A DNA stretch of 64,000 nt, taken from an uncultured Hyphomicrobiales bacterium. Its GTDB lineage: Bacteria; Pseudomonadota; Alphaproteobacteria; Rhizobiales; Xanthobacteraceae. The first letter of the stretch is position 1. The number at the start of each line of letters is the position of its first letter. Below, in pieces: positions 1 to 9,050 of this stretch. A program made the position numbers and the translations under genes. The notes under the pieces are model-generated. The model did not search any database, was not told where the DNA came from, and saw only the letters and a list, made by a program, of their open reading frames with translations. The stretch covers positions 98,266-162,265 of the forward strand of contig CAIRGJ010000021.1 in the NCBI GenBank assembly GCA_903878085.1. Direction: 5' to 3'.

Positions 1-402
1 ACCAAGGGCTCGATCGGTTACGTCGAGTACGCCTACGTGCTGCAAAACAAGATGGCCTATGGTCTGGTCGAGAACAAAGCCGGCAAGTTCATCAAGCCTG
101 ACACCGAAAGCTTTCAGGCTGCCGCTGCGAGTGCAGATTGGGGAAGTGCGAAGGACTTTTACCTCATCATGACCGACGCTCCCGGGGAGAAGGCATACCC
201 CGTCACCGCGACCGTTTTCATGCTGATGTACAAGCAGCCCAAGAACCCCGAGCGCGCGAACCTCGCGATCGATTTCTTCAAGTGGGCAATGGAGAACGGT
301 CAGAAGCAGGCCGAGTCTCTCAATTATGTGCCGCTTCCCGACGCATTGGTTCGCCAGATTGAGACCTATTGGAAGGCTCAATTCTCGGGCGTGAAGGGTT
401 AG
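1..402 (+). CDS. pstS: Phosphate ABC transporter substrate-binding protein PstS, C-terminal part
   Basis: Only the last 133 codons are in the window; the frame is open from base 1 and ends with TAG at 400-402. The visible protein has the late part of a PstS fold: a GSIGYVEYAY stretch near the start, then an alternating region ending in a helix with LNYVPLP, which is typical of the C-terminus of the periplasmic phosphate-binding protein of the Pst transporter. A strong terminator follows directly, so this is the last gene of its unit. It lies immediately upstream of an arsenic operon; phosphate-binding proteins are often found in arsenic islands because arsenate is a phosphate analogue. Whether this copy prefers phosphate or arsenate cannot be seen from the fragment. 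Confidence 0.85.
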   Translation, partial: TKGSIGYVEYAYVLQNKMAYGLVENKAGKFIKPDTESFQAAAASADWGSAKDFYLIMTDAPGEKAYPVTATVFMLMYKQPKNPERANLAIDFFKWAMENGQKQAESLNYVPLPDALVRQIETYWKAQFSGVKG

Positions 403-428
403 CCCGCGACAAAAAGCCCCATGTAACT

Positions 429-460
429 GGCCCCGCCCGAAGGCGGGGCCCCTTTTCCTT
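429..460 (+). terminator. Rho-independent terminator after pstS
   Basis: A perfect 9-bp GC-rich stem (429-437 with 442-450) closes a CGAA tetraloop and is followed by a pyrimidine run with TTTT at 453-456. It separates the pstS fragment from the arsenic operon, which starts 28 bases later. Confidence 0.85.
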
Positions 461-487
461 GGAAACCAAATCAGTTATTATGTCCGT

Positions 488-1357
488 ATGTCTGGAACAA
501 TCGACGTACAAAACGTAATCGACGGACTTGGTTCCCTCGCACAGCCGACCCGGCTGGCAGCCTTCCGGCATCTACTTCTGGTGCATCCAGAAAGCGTGCC
601 GGCCGGCGAAATCGCGCGGCAGTGTGAGGTACCGCACAATACCATGTCCACGCATCTCACCATCCTTCAACGCGCCGGTCTCGTAACCGTCGAACGTGAG
701 GGGCGGGCGATGAACTACCGAGCCGACGTAAAGGGCTTTCGTGGACTGATCCGGTTTCTGGCCACCGACTGTTGCAACGGCCGGCCGGAATTGTGTGGCG
801 ACCTCGCGCGGCTGCTTCCCGAGGAAGTCCCAGACATGAAGGAAACCACCATGTCGCCCGCGTTCAACGTTCTGTTTATCTGCACACACAATTCGGCCCG
901 CTCGATCATGGCTGAGGCCTTGCTGCAAAAACTCGGCAAAGACCGGTTCAACGCTTACTCAGCCGGTTCCGATCCCTCAAAGAAACCGTTGCCCGAAGTT
1001 ATCGATCGCCTGAGCAAACTTGGCCATGACGTAACGAACCTGCGCTGCAAATCATGGAATGAGTTTACTGGACCTAACGCACCGCGAATGGATTTCGTCA
1101 TCGCACTTTGCGACACGCCGCAGGGTCAAGTTTGTCCAGACTTTGGCGAAAAATTTGTCAACGTGGCTTGGCCGCTTCCCGATCCGATGAGTTTCACCGG
1201 CTCGGACAAAGAGCGCATCACGTTGCTCAATGAACTTTATGGAATGATCCGGCGGCGTATCGAGATTTTTACCAACCTGCCTTTCGCATCGCTCGACAAA
1301 ATGGCGTTGAATGCGCGGCTGGACGAGATCGGCGATACGGCGCGCACCGCACCTTAA
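488..1357 (+). CDS. ArsR-type repressor fused to low-molecular-weight-phosphatase arsenate reductase
   Basis: A 289-residue two-domain protein. Residues about 10-90 are an ArsR winged helix with a recognition-helix segment at VPHNTMSTHLTIL. A cysteine cluster at Cys95, Cys96 and Cys103 resembles the C-terminal arsenite site of Acidithiobacillus-type ArsR rather than the ELCVC type. Residues about 123-289 are a low-molecular-weight tyrosine phosphatase fold with the P-loop CTHNSARS (Cys132-Ser139), a candidate general acid in WPLPDP (Asp232) and further cysteines at 208 and 216, spaced like the relay cysteines of thioredoxin-linked ArsC. It is the first gene of the operon and is expected to sense arsenite and reduce arsenate to arsenite in the cytoplasm. 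The fusion makes one transcript unit start with both sensor and enzyme. Confidence 0.92.
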   Translation: MSGTIDVQNVIDGLGSLAQPTRLAAFRHLLLVHPESVPAGEIARQCEVPHNTMSTHLTILQRAGLVTVEREGRAMNYRADVKGFRGLIRFLATDCCNGRPELCGDLARLLPEEVPDMKETTMSPAFNVLFICTHNSARSIMAEALLQKLGKDRFNAYSAGSDPSKKPLPEVIDRLSKLGHDVTNLRCKSWNEFTGPNAPRMDFVIALCDTPQGQVCPDFGEKFVNVAWPLPDPMSFTGSDKERITLLNELYGMIRRRIEIFTNLPFASLDKMALNARLDEIGDTARTAP

Positions 1358-1369
1358 GGATAGCTTTAT

Positions 1370-2413
1370 ATGGGTATTGGCATCAATGGCATGGGCCGCA
1401 TTGGTCGGCTCGCGCTTCGTGCGGCATTCGGTGGAATGCACCGGGCAGCCGGCGATCCGCGTGCGAGTAACCGCCTAAACATAGTTCATGTGAACGAACT
1501 CAAGGGTGGGGCGCCTGCAACGGCGCACCTTCTTGAGTTCGATAGCATCCATGGCCGCTGGCATGGCGCGTTTGAAGTCGACGGCGAGGCTGCGATCACA
1601 ATCGACGGCCACCGAATGGGCTTTAGCGCGGCAGCTGCGCCGGGGGATGTCGCGTGGGGCGACCTGGGTTGCGACGTCGTACTCGAATGCACGGGCAAGT
1701 TTCTCAAGCCAGACCAGCTTCAGGCGTATTTCGATCGTGGTGTAAAGCGTGTGATCGTTGCCGCGCCGGTTAAAGACGAACGGGCCTTGAACATTGTCGT
1801 GGGCGTCAACGATCACCTTTATGATCCCGAACGCCACCGGTTGTTAACCGCCGCATCCTGCACGACCAACTGCCTCGCGCCAGTCGTTAAAGTGATTCAC
1901 GAGGCCATAGGTATCCGCCACGGCCAAATCACGACCATCCATAATCCCACCAACACCAATGTCGTGGTAGATGCGCCGCACAAAGATTTGCGACGCGCCC
2001 GCTCAGCGATGCTGTCGTTGCAGCCGACCTCGACTGGCAGCGCCACCGCAATTGCGCTGATTTATCCAGAGCTAAAGGGCAAGCTAAACGGCCATGCAGT
2101 TCGTGTGCCGGTGTTGAATGCAAGTCTCACCGACTGCGTGTTTGAATTGAAGCGGGCAACGACCGTGACGGAGGTCAACACTCTGTTTGATTCCGCAGCG
2201 GCCGGACCTTTGGCCGGCATTCTTGGCATGGAACATCGGCCGCTGGTGTCGGCTGACTACAACAACGACACCCGTAGCTCGATCGTGGATGCGCTGAGCA
2301 CGATGGTGACCGACGACACGCTGCTGAAGGTCTACGCCTGGTACGACAATGAGGTTGGGTACGCTTGCCGCATGGTAGACCTCGCCAATATCGTGCTTAA
2401 GGCAGGTGTGTGA
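1370..2413 (+). CDS. ArsJ-associated glyceraldehyde-3-phosphate dehydrogenase
   Basis: A 347-residue GAPDH with an N-terminal Rossmann motif ([10 protein letters not shown]) and the catalytic SCTTNC block with Cys164. The catalytic-histidine segment reads TIHNPTNTN (His191) in place of the usual HSYTGDQ-like sequence, a trait of the GAPDH subfamily found next to arsJ. In the characterised ArsJ system this enzyme uses arsenate in place of phosphate to form 1-arseno-3-phosphoglycerate, which ArsJ expels. Here the gene follows the ArsR-ArsC fusion by 12 bases and its stop overlaps the arsJ start (TGATG), so it is translationally coupled to its transporter. A housekeeping glycolytic role is less likely given this context. 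Confidence 0.93.
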   Translation: MGIGINGMGRIGRLALRAAFGGMHRAAGDPRASNRLNIVHVNELKGGAPATAHLLEFDSIHGRWHGAFEVDGEAAITIDGHRMGFSAAAAPGDVAWGDLGCDVVLECTGKFLKPDQLQAYFDRGVKRVIVAAPVKDERALNIVVGVNDHLYDPERHRLLTAASCTTNCLAPVVKVIHEAIGIRHGQITTIHNPTNTNVVVDAPHKDLRRARSAMLSLQPTSTGSATAIALIYPELKGKLNGHAVRVPVLNASLTDCVFELKRATTVTEVNTLFDSAAAGPLAGILGMEHRPLVSADYNNDTRSSIVDALSTMVTDDTLLKVYAWYDNEVGYACRMVDLANIVLKAGV

Positions 2414-3648
2414 TGGGTACAGCGCGAAACTATCTCATCGTCACAGCATCCTATTGGGGCTTTACGCTCGTCGATGGCGCCTTGCGCATGCTGGTGCTGT
2501 TCCACTTTTTCCAGCTCGGCTATACGCCGTTCACCTTGGCCTTTCTCTTTCTGCTCTATGAGACCGCCGGCATCGCCGCCAATCTCGGCGGTGGCTGGCT
2601 TGCCTCGCGCTTCGGCATTCCGCGCATGCTTGCGGTCGGTCAGTCATTGCAGATCGCCGGACTTATCATGCTCTCGATGCTCGATCCCGGCTGGAGCACG
2701 GTCGTTTCGGTCACTTGGGTCGTGATCGCCCAAGGCATTGCCGGCGTCGCCAAGGACGTCACCAAGACCGCCTCCAAATCGGCGATCAAGGCGACGTCGG
2801 GCGAGGGTAGCGGGCAGTTGTTCCGTTGGGTGGCGTGGTTCACCGGCTCGAAGAACGCCATGAAGGGCATCGGTTTCTTCGTCGGCGGGCTTCTTCTCCA
2901 GGTCGTCGGCTTCCGTGTCTCCCTTTGGATGATGGCCGCACTTCTCGCCGTGATTTTCGCCGCGGGCCTCGTGCTGCTGCCGCGCGAACTTGGCAAGGCC
3001 AAGTCATCCAAGACCATGAAGGAACTGTTCGGCAAATCGCGCGGCATCAACCTTCTGGCGGCGGCGCGCATCTTCATGTTCGGCGCGCGTGATGTGTGGT
3101 TCGTCGTGGGCTTGCCCGTCTTCCTTTATGCCAATGGTTGGCGTTTTCTGGAGGTCGGCGGCTTTCTCGCCGCTTGGACCATTGCCTATGGCGGCATCCA
3201 GGCCATTGCGCCGACACTGGTAAGCCGCAGCGACGACGGCCTCAGCCGAGAAATACCTGCGGCGCGGCTATGGGCAGGTTTCTTGGTGGCGGTGCCGGTC
3301 GTGTTGGTGCTGGTCATGCAAATGCCGGGGCTTTGGCGTCCCGATCTCATTCTCGTTGTCGGGCTAGCGCTGTTCGGCTTGCCCTTCGCGGTCAACTCTT
3401 CGCTGCACTCCTATCTGATCCTGGCCTATGCCGGATCGGAGAAGGCAGCCGAAGACGTCGGTTTTTACTACGCCGCCAATGCCACCGGCCGGTTGATGGG
3501 AATCGTACTCTCCGGCGTCCTATACCAATTAGGCGGGATCAGCGCGTGCTTGATCGGCTCGGCGGTCATGCTGGCCATCTGTTGGCTCGTGACGTTCCTC
3601 CTTCCCGCCGCTGTTCAATCGGTGGCAGCACGGCAACGGATGGCCTGA
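2413..3648 (+). CDS. arsJ: ArsJ organoarsenical (1-arseno-3-phosphoglycerate) efflux permease, MFS
   Basis: A 411-residue major facilitator protein with about 10-12 hydrophobic segments and no signal peptide. The start chosen is the ATG that shares its A with the GAPDH stop codon (TGATG); a GTG one codon earlier is possible. Position directly behind an ArsJ-type GAPDH, the ETAG loop after the second membrane helix and the KDVTKTASKSAIK segment near residues 117-129 agree with the ArsJ family. Known function: export of unstable 1-arseno-3-phosphoglycerate, giving resistance to arsenate without prior reduction. Acr3 follows 9 bases downstream. The identification is by family traits and synteny. 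Confidence 0.92.
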   Translation: MGTARNYLIVTASYWGFTLVDGALRMLVLFHFFQLGYTPFTLAFLFLLYETAGIAANLGGGWLASRFGIPRMLAVGQSLQIAGLIMLSMLDPGWSTVVSVTWVVIAQGIAGVAKDVTKTASKSAIKATSGEGSGQLFRWVAWFTGSKNAMKGIGFFVGGLLLQVVGFRVSLWMMAALLAVIFAAGLVLLPRELGKAKSSKTMKELFGKSRGINLLAAARIFMFGARDVWFVVGLPVFLYANGWRFLEVGGFLAAWTIAYGGIQAIAPTLVSRSDDGLSREIPAARLWAGFLVAVPVVLVLVMQMPGLWRPDLILVVGLALFGLPFAVNSSLHSYLILAYAGSEKAAEDVGFYYAANATGRLMGIVLSGVLYQLGGISACLIGSAVMLAICWLVTFLLPAAVQSVAARQRMA

Positions 3649-3657
3649 AAGGCGTCG

Positions 3658-4722
3658 ATGTCCATATTCGAGCGTTATCTCACCCTCTGGGTGGCTCTCT
3701 GCATTGTCGTTGGAATTGCGCTCGGGCAATTCTTTCCCGCCGCGTTTCAGGCCATCGGTTCGGCTGAAATCGCCAAGGTCAATCTGCCAGTTGCCACACT
3801 GATCTGGCTGATGATCATTCCGATGCTGGTTAAGATCGATTTTCTAGCGCTGTCGGGCGTCAAGAACCATTGGCGTGGGATCGGCGTTACCCTGTTTATC
3901 AACTGGGCGGTAAAGCCATTCTCGATGGCGCTGTTGGGCTGGCTCTTCATCGGCTGGATTTTCAGGCCCTATCTGCCTTCAGACCAGATCAACAGCTACA
4001 TTGCGGGCCTGATCCTTCTGGCAGCAGCGCCGTGCACTGCGATGGTGTTTGTCTGGAGCAATTTGACCGACGGTGAGCCGCACTTCACGCTAAGCCAGGT
4101 TGCTCTCAACGATGTCATTATGGTGTTCGCTTTTGCGCCGCTTGTCGGGCTGCTGCTCGGCCTGTCAGCGATAACGATACCGTGGGAGACGCTGCTCCTC
4201 TCTGTGGGCCTCTACATCGTAGTCCCGGTTATCATTGCGCAAGTCGTCCGGCGGGCAATATTGGCAGGGAGTGGGCAGCCAGGTCTGGCTCGGCTGCTTG
4301 AGTTCCTACAGCCCATCTCCCTTGTGGCGCTGCTCTCCACGCTGGTGCTTCTGTTCGGATTTCAGGGCGAACAAATCATCGCTCAGCCGCTGATTATCGG
4401 CATGCTCGCCGTTCCAATCTTGATCCAGGTCTATTTCAATTCCGGTCTGGCTTATATGCTCAATCGTGCGACGGGTGAAGCGCATTGCGTCGCTGGTCCC
4501 TCTGCGCTGATCGGGGCCAGCAACTTCTTCGAACTGGCAGTTGCTGCCGCAATTAGCCTGTTCGGCTTCAATTCGGGCGCGGCGTTGGCGACAGTTGTCG
4601 GCGTGCTTATCGAGGTGCCGGTAATGCTGTCGGTGGTGAAGATCGTGAATGCCTCGCGCAGCTGGTATGAAACGGGTGCAAAGGTGCGGCAGCGTGTAGG
4701 CGCGCAGAAGACGGAGCCTTGA
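3658..4722 (+). CDS. acr3: Acr3-family arsenite efflux permease
   Basis: A 354-residue polytopic inner-membrane protein with about 10 hydrophobic segments. It carries the Acr3 signature AAPCTAMVFVWS with the conserved cysteine of the fourth membrane helix at Cys126, followed by NLTDGEP. Acr3 proteins expel arsenite using the proton motive force. In this operon it would remove the product of the two arsenate reductases: the upstream ArsR-ArsC fusion and the downstream ArsC, whose GTG start lies 3 bases after this stop. Length and hydrophobic pattern are normal for the family. Confidence 0.94.
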   Translation: MSIFERYLTLWVALCIVVGIALGQFFPAAFQAIGSAEIAKVNLPVATLIWLMIIPMLVKIDFLALSGVKNHWRGIGVTLFINWAVKPFSMALLGWLFIGWIFRPYLPSDQINSYIAGLILLAAAPCTAMVFVWSNLTDGEPHFTLSQVALNDVIMVFAFAPLVGLLLGLSAITIPWETLLLSVGLYIVVPVIIAQVVRRAILAGSGQPGLARLLEFLQPISLVALLSTLVLLFGFQGEQIIAQPLIIGMLAVPILIQVYFNSGLAYMLNRATGEAHCVAGPSALIGASNFFELAVAAAISLFGFNSGAALATVVGVLIEVPVMLSVVKIVNASRSWYETGAKVRQRVGAQKTEP

Positions 4723-4725
4723 CCG

Positions 4726-5184
4726 GTGGACGTCGTAATCCACCATAACCCAGACTGCGGAACGTCCCGCAATGTTTTGGATATCATCAGAGCTGCGGGC
4801 TACGCGCCGACTGTGATCGAATATTTGAAGGTTGGATGGACAGAGCCTCAGCTTTTGGGCCTCTTCGCCGCCGCCTCGCTTACACCGCGGGCGGCACTGC
4901 GCGAGACGAAGTCACCGGCCGCGGAACTAAAGCTTCTCGATCAGAATGTCTCCAACGAATTAATCCTTGAGGCGATGATCAAGCATCCAATTCTTGTAAA
5001 TCGTCCGATTGTCTGCACATCCAAGGGTGTTCGGCTATGCCGCCCGAGTGAAACGGTCCTCGATCTACTCGACCGATTGCCGCCAGGGCCGTTTGAAAAA
5101 GAAGACGGTGAACTAATCATTGATCGTGAAGGGCGGCGCGTCACCAAGGCAATCACTTCATTGGTTTCGAAAAGTCCACTTTGA
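4726..5184 (+). CDS. arsC: Glutaredoxin-coupled arsenate reductase ArsC
   Basis: A 152-residue cytoplasmic ArsC of the E. coli plasmid R773 class. The N-terminal HNPDCGTSRN motif holds the catalytic Cys11, and conserved arginines follow in the LRETKSP segment, NRPIV and LCRPSE, matching the arsenate-binding arginines of the family. The start is GTG, 3 bases after the acr3 stop. The operon therefore encodes two unrelated arsenate reductases, one of the phosphatase type fused to ArsR and this glutaredoxin-linked one. It is the last gene of the operon, before a hairpin at 5246-5273. Confidence 0.93.
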   Translation: MDVVIHHNPDCGTSRNVLDIIRAAGYAPTVIEYLKVGWTEPQLLGLFAAASLTPRAALRETKSPAAELKLLDQNVSNELILEAMIKHPILVNRPIVCTSKGVRLCRPSETVLDLLDRLPPGPFEKEDGELIIDREGRRVTKAITSLVSKSPL

Positions 5185-5245
5185 TCAACTTGAGTCTGCG
5201 GGGCTCGTGGTCATGCACTAACATTCAACCCGAACCACCTAATGG

Positions 5246-5273
5246 GGGCTGGCCAAAAAAGGCCAGTCCTTTC
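5246..5273. terminator. Terminator hairpin between the arsenic operon and the amidase gene
   Basis: A 9-bp stem (5246-5254 with 5261-5269, one G-U pair on the plus-strand transcript) closes an AAAAAA loop and is followed by a short T-rich tail. It lies between two convergent genes and could end transcription from either side; the loop would read TTTTTT on the other strand. Confidence 0.65.
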
Positions 5274-5333
5274 AAGCCCGTATGAATAAACAGGCGTTAG
5301 ACCCCGCGGCTACAACGCTGCCCATCGACTTGG

Positions 5334-7682
5334 TCACATTCGACGGGGGTCTGGTAAGTAACCCGCAGACGCCAGCGGGCCAAAGGCCGGCGGCGGAATA
5401 CGCCGCTTCGAGGCGGCTTCGTAGGCCGACGCGATTTCCAGCAGCCGGTCTTCCTTGCCAGGCTCGGTGCGGAACACGAGCGAGAAGGGCAGGCCCGGCG
5501 CCGGAATGGTTGTCGGCTTGTCGGAGGCCTGCGAGACGTAGCGCTTGCCGTCGTCCGTCAGTTTGTAAATGGGGTCATAGGTCGTCGTCACATAACCCGC
5601 GGGCACCAGCATTTCGGTGAGACCGGCATTCGGCCCGTACAGCGACTCCGGCCGCAGGTTGCTCGGTATGTTGTATTGATACGCATGCCCGATCAGTCCG
5701 GGCGGCCAGGGCGTGTGCAGACGCACCAGCGCGTCGAGCTTGTTTTCCAGGATCACCATCATGTCGGCGCGGCGTAACAGCTCGCGCAGCATGATGCGCT
5801 CGTTGACGCCTTGCCGGCCGCCGAGCGGATTGCGCGGATCGCCGATTTCTTCCCAGTTCTTGAAGGCCGCGCGCTGGTCGTCGCCCCAGAACTTGGAGTG
5901 GCGGTTGAGTTCGGCGAAATTCGTCAGCGTCTCGGTAAAGCCGCGTTCCTTCCAGTCGGCGGCGCGGCGCGTGAGATATTGCGGGATGTGGAAGCGGAAA
6001 GTGTTCGCCAGTTCTTGTTGCTGGATGGTGCCGAGGTCGAGATTTGACGGCGGCTCGATATGGCCGTCCGCCAGCGCGACGCAATAGTCGATCGGCTGCA
6101 TCGTTCCGGAACCGAACGTCTTGCCTGGCAGGAATTCGGTGGGAACGATGGCGGCGGCGAATTCCTTGAACACCGGCTGACCGTCGGCGCCGAGCCGGAA
6201 CAGCAGATCAGGCATGAACACCGGCACCAGCCGCGCTAGCGCGCGGCGGAAGTCCACTGTCATCTTTTCGCATGCGGGATCGGGCGTCCACAGCGGATCG
6301 CCGGATTCGACCAGTGTGGCGCCGAGCTTTTCGCCGAGCACCTGTTTGATTTCCCCGGTGGCGGCATCGACGATCGGCTGCTCGGTCTTGGAGCCTCGCG
6401 GATAGACCATCGATTCCCGGATCACGCCAAGGCGCACGCCTTTGAGTGCGCCGGCCGTACCATTCGCGGTCGCGTGTTTGGTGTAGCCGCCTTCGATCAT
6501 AGACGAGCGCGGCACGGTCGTATAAGGGTCGCGCGGGTCGTAATAGCCGTTGTCGGGATCCTTCAAGGCGTCGAGAACCTTGGCGCAATCGATCAGCGTG
6601 CGGCAATGAATGCCAGTCCGGTCGCAATAAATATCGGCGCCGATGGCGCCGCCGTCGAAGCCGAGCATCGCCTTGTGCGGCAGAATCAACGCCACGGCGT
6701 TGTGGTTGGACGGCCCGCGGCAAGACGCTCGCGTTTCCTCGCCGAGGCTCGCCATCACCATATTGGTCGAGACCGACAGCGCCGAGCCGGAGCTCGAGCC
6801 GAGCGAAGCGGAGCGTGTCGTATCGTAAGGGTTCGACGGATTGCCGGCCCAGGTGCTGCGCTGATAGCCGAGCGTCGAGGGCAGCGCCTTGTCTGGCTTG
6901 TGGCGGCCGCCGGGATCGCCGGCGCGGCCGTTGTATTCCGTGTTCACCGCCTTGGCGAAAATAATGGCGCCTTTGTTGCGAAGTTGTTCGACGAGTTGAT
7001 GGTCGCGCGCCGGAAAATCGATGTCGTAAGCCGCGTCGCCGCCGCCGGTCGAGCGCATGTCCTTGGTGTCGAATGGGTCTTTGAACGAGAACACCACGCC
7101 ATACATCGGCAATTTTTCGAGGTCGGGATTGCGTCCGTATTGGGCGTCGAGCTCGGCGGCGCGCTCAAGCGCATCGGGCTGCTGGCGGAAGAATTCGCAG
7201 ACCGGCGGCGCGCCTTTCGGCAGAGGGCCCAGGGATGGGTGCCGGTCGTAGTCGCCGCGACAGGTCACCGAGCGCTCGCCGCGAATGTTCAGCGTGCCCA
7301 GCGCGTTCACCTGCCCGGCGTTCGGAATGCCGACCACCATGCCGAATTGCTGCTTGACCGAGGGATCGGATGCGGTCGGCTCCATGCGGCCGTATTCGAG
7401 CGGCGGCCCTTTGTATTTGTCGAGATCGGGGAGGATGGTGGAAGCTTTCACCGTCTGCGCCGGGAAGCGCAGCGGCTGCTGCCCGCGCACCGTGCCGGTT
7501 TCCGCCGGAACCGGGCTGCCGTCTTCCGTCACCAGCATGCTGGCGGGCCCGTTAAAGGCGCGCACGCGCGCGATGTAGTGTTCGACCGTGGCTTTGACAG
7601 TCGTTTCGCCGGATTTGATCGCAGCATGCAACTCATCAATGGTTGCTTCTTCGAGACGAAACGGTACGTGCGGCTTTGTCAT
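5334..7682 (-). CDS. Long amidase-signature-family hydrolase
   Basis: A 782-residue protein, much longer than ordinary amidases of about 450-500 residues. The start at 7682 is chosen because AAGG lies 6 bases upstream; an open frame continues upstream but has no such site. The central part shows the amidase signature: a FSFKDPFDTK segment holding the expected catalytic lysine, GAIIFAKAVNTEY, and a glycine/serine-rich GSSSGSA stretch. The nucleophile motif is altered to GEETRASCRGPS in place of the usual GTDTGGSIRxPA, keeping the serine. The C-terminal part contains many family-untypical residues. Substrate unknown. It is divergent from the alpha/beta hydrolase at 7838. Confidence 0.8.
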   Translation of the reverse strand: MTKPHVPFRLEEATIDELHAAIKSGETTVKATVEHYIARVRAFNGPASMLVTEDGSPVPAETGTVRGQQPLRFPAQTVKASTILPDLDKYKGPPLEYGRMEPTASDPSVKQQFGMVVGIPNAGQVNALGTLNIRGERSVTCRGDYDRHPSLGPLPKGAPPVCEFFRQQPDALERAAELDAQYGRNPDLEKLPMYGVVFSFKDPFDTKDMRSTGGGDAAYDIDFPARDHQLVEQLRNKGAIIFAKAVNTEYNGRAGDPGGRHKPDKALPSTLGYQRSTWAGNPSNPYDTTRSASLGSSSGSALSVSTNMVMASLGEETRASCRGPSNHNAVALILPHKAMLGFDGGAIGADIYCDRTGIHCRTLIDCAKVLDALKDPDNGYYDPRDPYTTVPRSSMIEGGYTKHATANGTAGALKGVRLGVIRESMVYPRGSKTEQPIVDAATGEIKQVLGEKLGATLVESGDPLWTPDPACEKMTVDFRRALARLVPVFMPDLLFRLGADGQPVFKEFAAAIVPTEFLPGKTFGSGTMQPIDYCVALADGHIEPPSNLDLGTIQQQELANTFRFHIPQYLTRRAADWKERGFTETLTNFAELNRHSKFWGDDQRAAFKNWEEIGDPRNPLGGRQGVNERIMLRELLRRADMMVILENKLDALVRLHTPWPPGLIGHAYQYNIPSNLRPESLYGPNAGLTEMLVPAGYVTTTYDPIYKLTDDGKRYVSQASDKPTTIPAPGLPFSLVFRTEPGKEDRLLEIASAYEAASKRRIPPPAFGPLASAGYLPDPRRM

Positions 7683-7837
7683 GGGGCGCCTTGCAGTGGT
7701 CGACCGCTGGGAGCGGCCGTTCGTATCGTGAAATTGTTGCGGTGCAGAACTTAGCTGTAATTTCAAACCTACAACGGTTGCTTCGCGCTTTGAAATAGAA
7801 TCAATTGCAGGCGTCAAAACCTGGGCTGGAAATTCAC

Positions 7838-9025
7838 ATGACTCAAAAACAAGAAGAATTGTCGTTCACTTACTTTCCCGAGAACTACCGCTGGTCGCAT
7901 GGCCTGCTGATCGGCCTGAACATGGCGCCGTGGGGCGGCGCCGAGATCGGCGAGGTCAACCGCATTGGCCTTCGCCTCAAAAATCATGTCGGCGACGATG
8001 ACACCTGGTTCCGCGAATGGTCGCGCGAGGCGCGCACCGTCGAGGATCGCGGCCGCGAACGCATCGCGCAAGGCCACACCGCCAGTGGCGCGCAATATCT
8101 GCAGCGCGCCAGCGCCTACTACCATGTCGGCGAACGTTTTCTGCAGCCCAAGAGCCAGCAGGGCAACGACGCCTATAGGCGCGGCGTCGATTGTATGCGC
8201 GACGCCGCCAAATATTTGAAGCGGCCGCGGCTGGAACACGTCGAAATTCCGTATGGCGAAACCAGCCTGCCGGCGATCTATGTCCACGCCGAGCCGATGA
8301 ATGGCGGCGGCAAGGTGCCGGCGATGGTGTTTTTCGACGGGCTCGACGTCACGAAGGAGATTCAATATCTCAAGGGCGTCGCCGACCTCGCCGCGCGCGG
8401 CATCGCCTGCCTGATCGTCGACGGCCCCGGCAACGGCGAGAGCATCCGCTTCCGCAATCTTTATCTGCGGCACGACACCGAAGTCTATGCCACGCCGGCC
8501 TACGAATGGCTCGCGGCGCGGCCCGAGGTCGACGCCAAGCGCATCGGCGTCATGGCGATCAGCCTCGGCGGCTATTACGCGCCGCGCGCCGCGGCCTTCG
8601 AGCAGCGCTTTGCCTGCTGCATCGCCTGGGGCGCGCAATGGGACTACCAGAAGATCTGGCGCGACCGCTTCGACCGGATGGCGCAGTCGGTGACGCCGTC
8701 GCTCTCCGTCGCAGCCCAACACATCTCCTGGGTGCTGAACGCCAGCGGTCAGGACGAAGCACTCAAGCTGCTCGAGCCGTTCAAGCTCGACGGCGTGGTG
8801 CAGAAGATCACGTGCCCGTTCGTGATGTTGCACGGCGAGGGTGACGAGCAGATCCCGCTACCAGAGGCGCAGAAATGCTTCGACGCCGTCGGCTCGAAGC
8901 AAAAGACCATGAAGATCTTCACCCGCGACGAGGGCGGTTACCACCACTGCCAGATCGACAACCAGAGTATTTGTACGGCCTATATGTGGGACTGGCTCGA
9001 AGACGTGCTGCAGCCGGGGCGCTAG
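7838..9025 (+). CDS. Alpha/beta hydrolase with N-terminal helical cap (dihydropseudooxynicotine-hydrolase/FrsA-like)
   Basis: A 395-residue hydrolase. Residues 1-130 are a helical domain of the type that precedes the core in 2,6-dihydropseudooxynicotine hydrolase and FrsA-like proteins. The core has an oxyanion segment FDGLDV, the nucleophile elbow ISLGG (Ser242), a candidate acid in HGEGDEQIP (Asp336) and a histidine in GGYHH (His369 or 370). The family includes C-C and ester hydrolases acting on small aromatic or polyketide-like substrates; the substrate here is unknown. An open frame extends 11 codons upstream, but the ATG at 7838 fits the family start better. A perfect inverted repeat follows the gene. 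Confidence 0.82.
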   Translation: MTQKQEELSFTYFPENYRWSHGLLIGLNMAPWGGAEIGEVNRIGLRLKNHVGDDDTWFREWSREARTVEDRGRERIAQGHTASGAQYLQRASAYYHVGERFLQPKSQQGNDAYRRGVDCMRDAAKYLKRPRLEHVEIPYGETSLPAIYVHAEPMNGGGKVPAMVFFDGLDVTKEIQYLKGVADLAARGIACLIVDGPGNGESIRFRNLYLRHDTEVYATPAYEWLAARPEVDAKRIGVMAISLGGYYAPRAAAFEQRFACCIAWGAQWDYQKIWRDRFDRMAQSVTPSLSVAAQHISWVLNASGQDEALKLLEPFKLDGVVQKITCPFVMLHGEGDEQIPLPEAQKCFDAVGSKQKTMKIFTRDEGGYHHCQIDNQSICTAYMWDWLEDVLQPGR

Positions 9026-9050
9026 TTCGCGATCTGCCGAGAAATCTCGC

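Noticed and set aside
6474..7754. Open frame of 426 codons on the plus strand opposite the amidase
   Set aside because: It is arginine- and valine-rich with no family match and is explained by high-GC codon use of the amidase on the minus strand.
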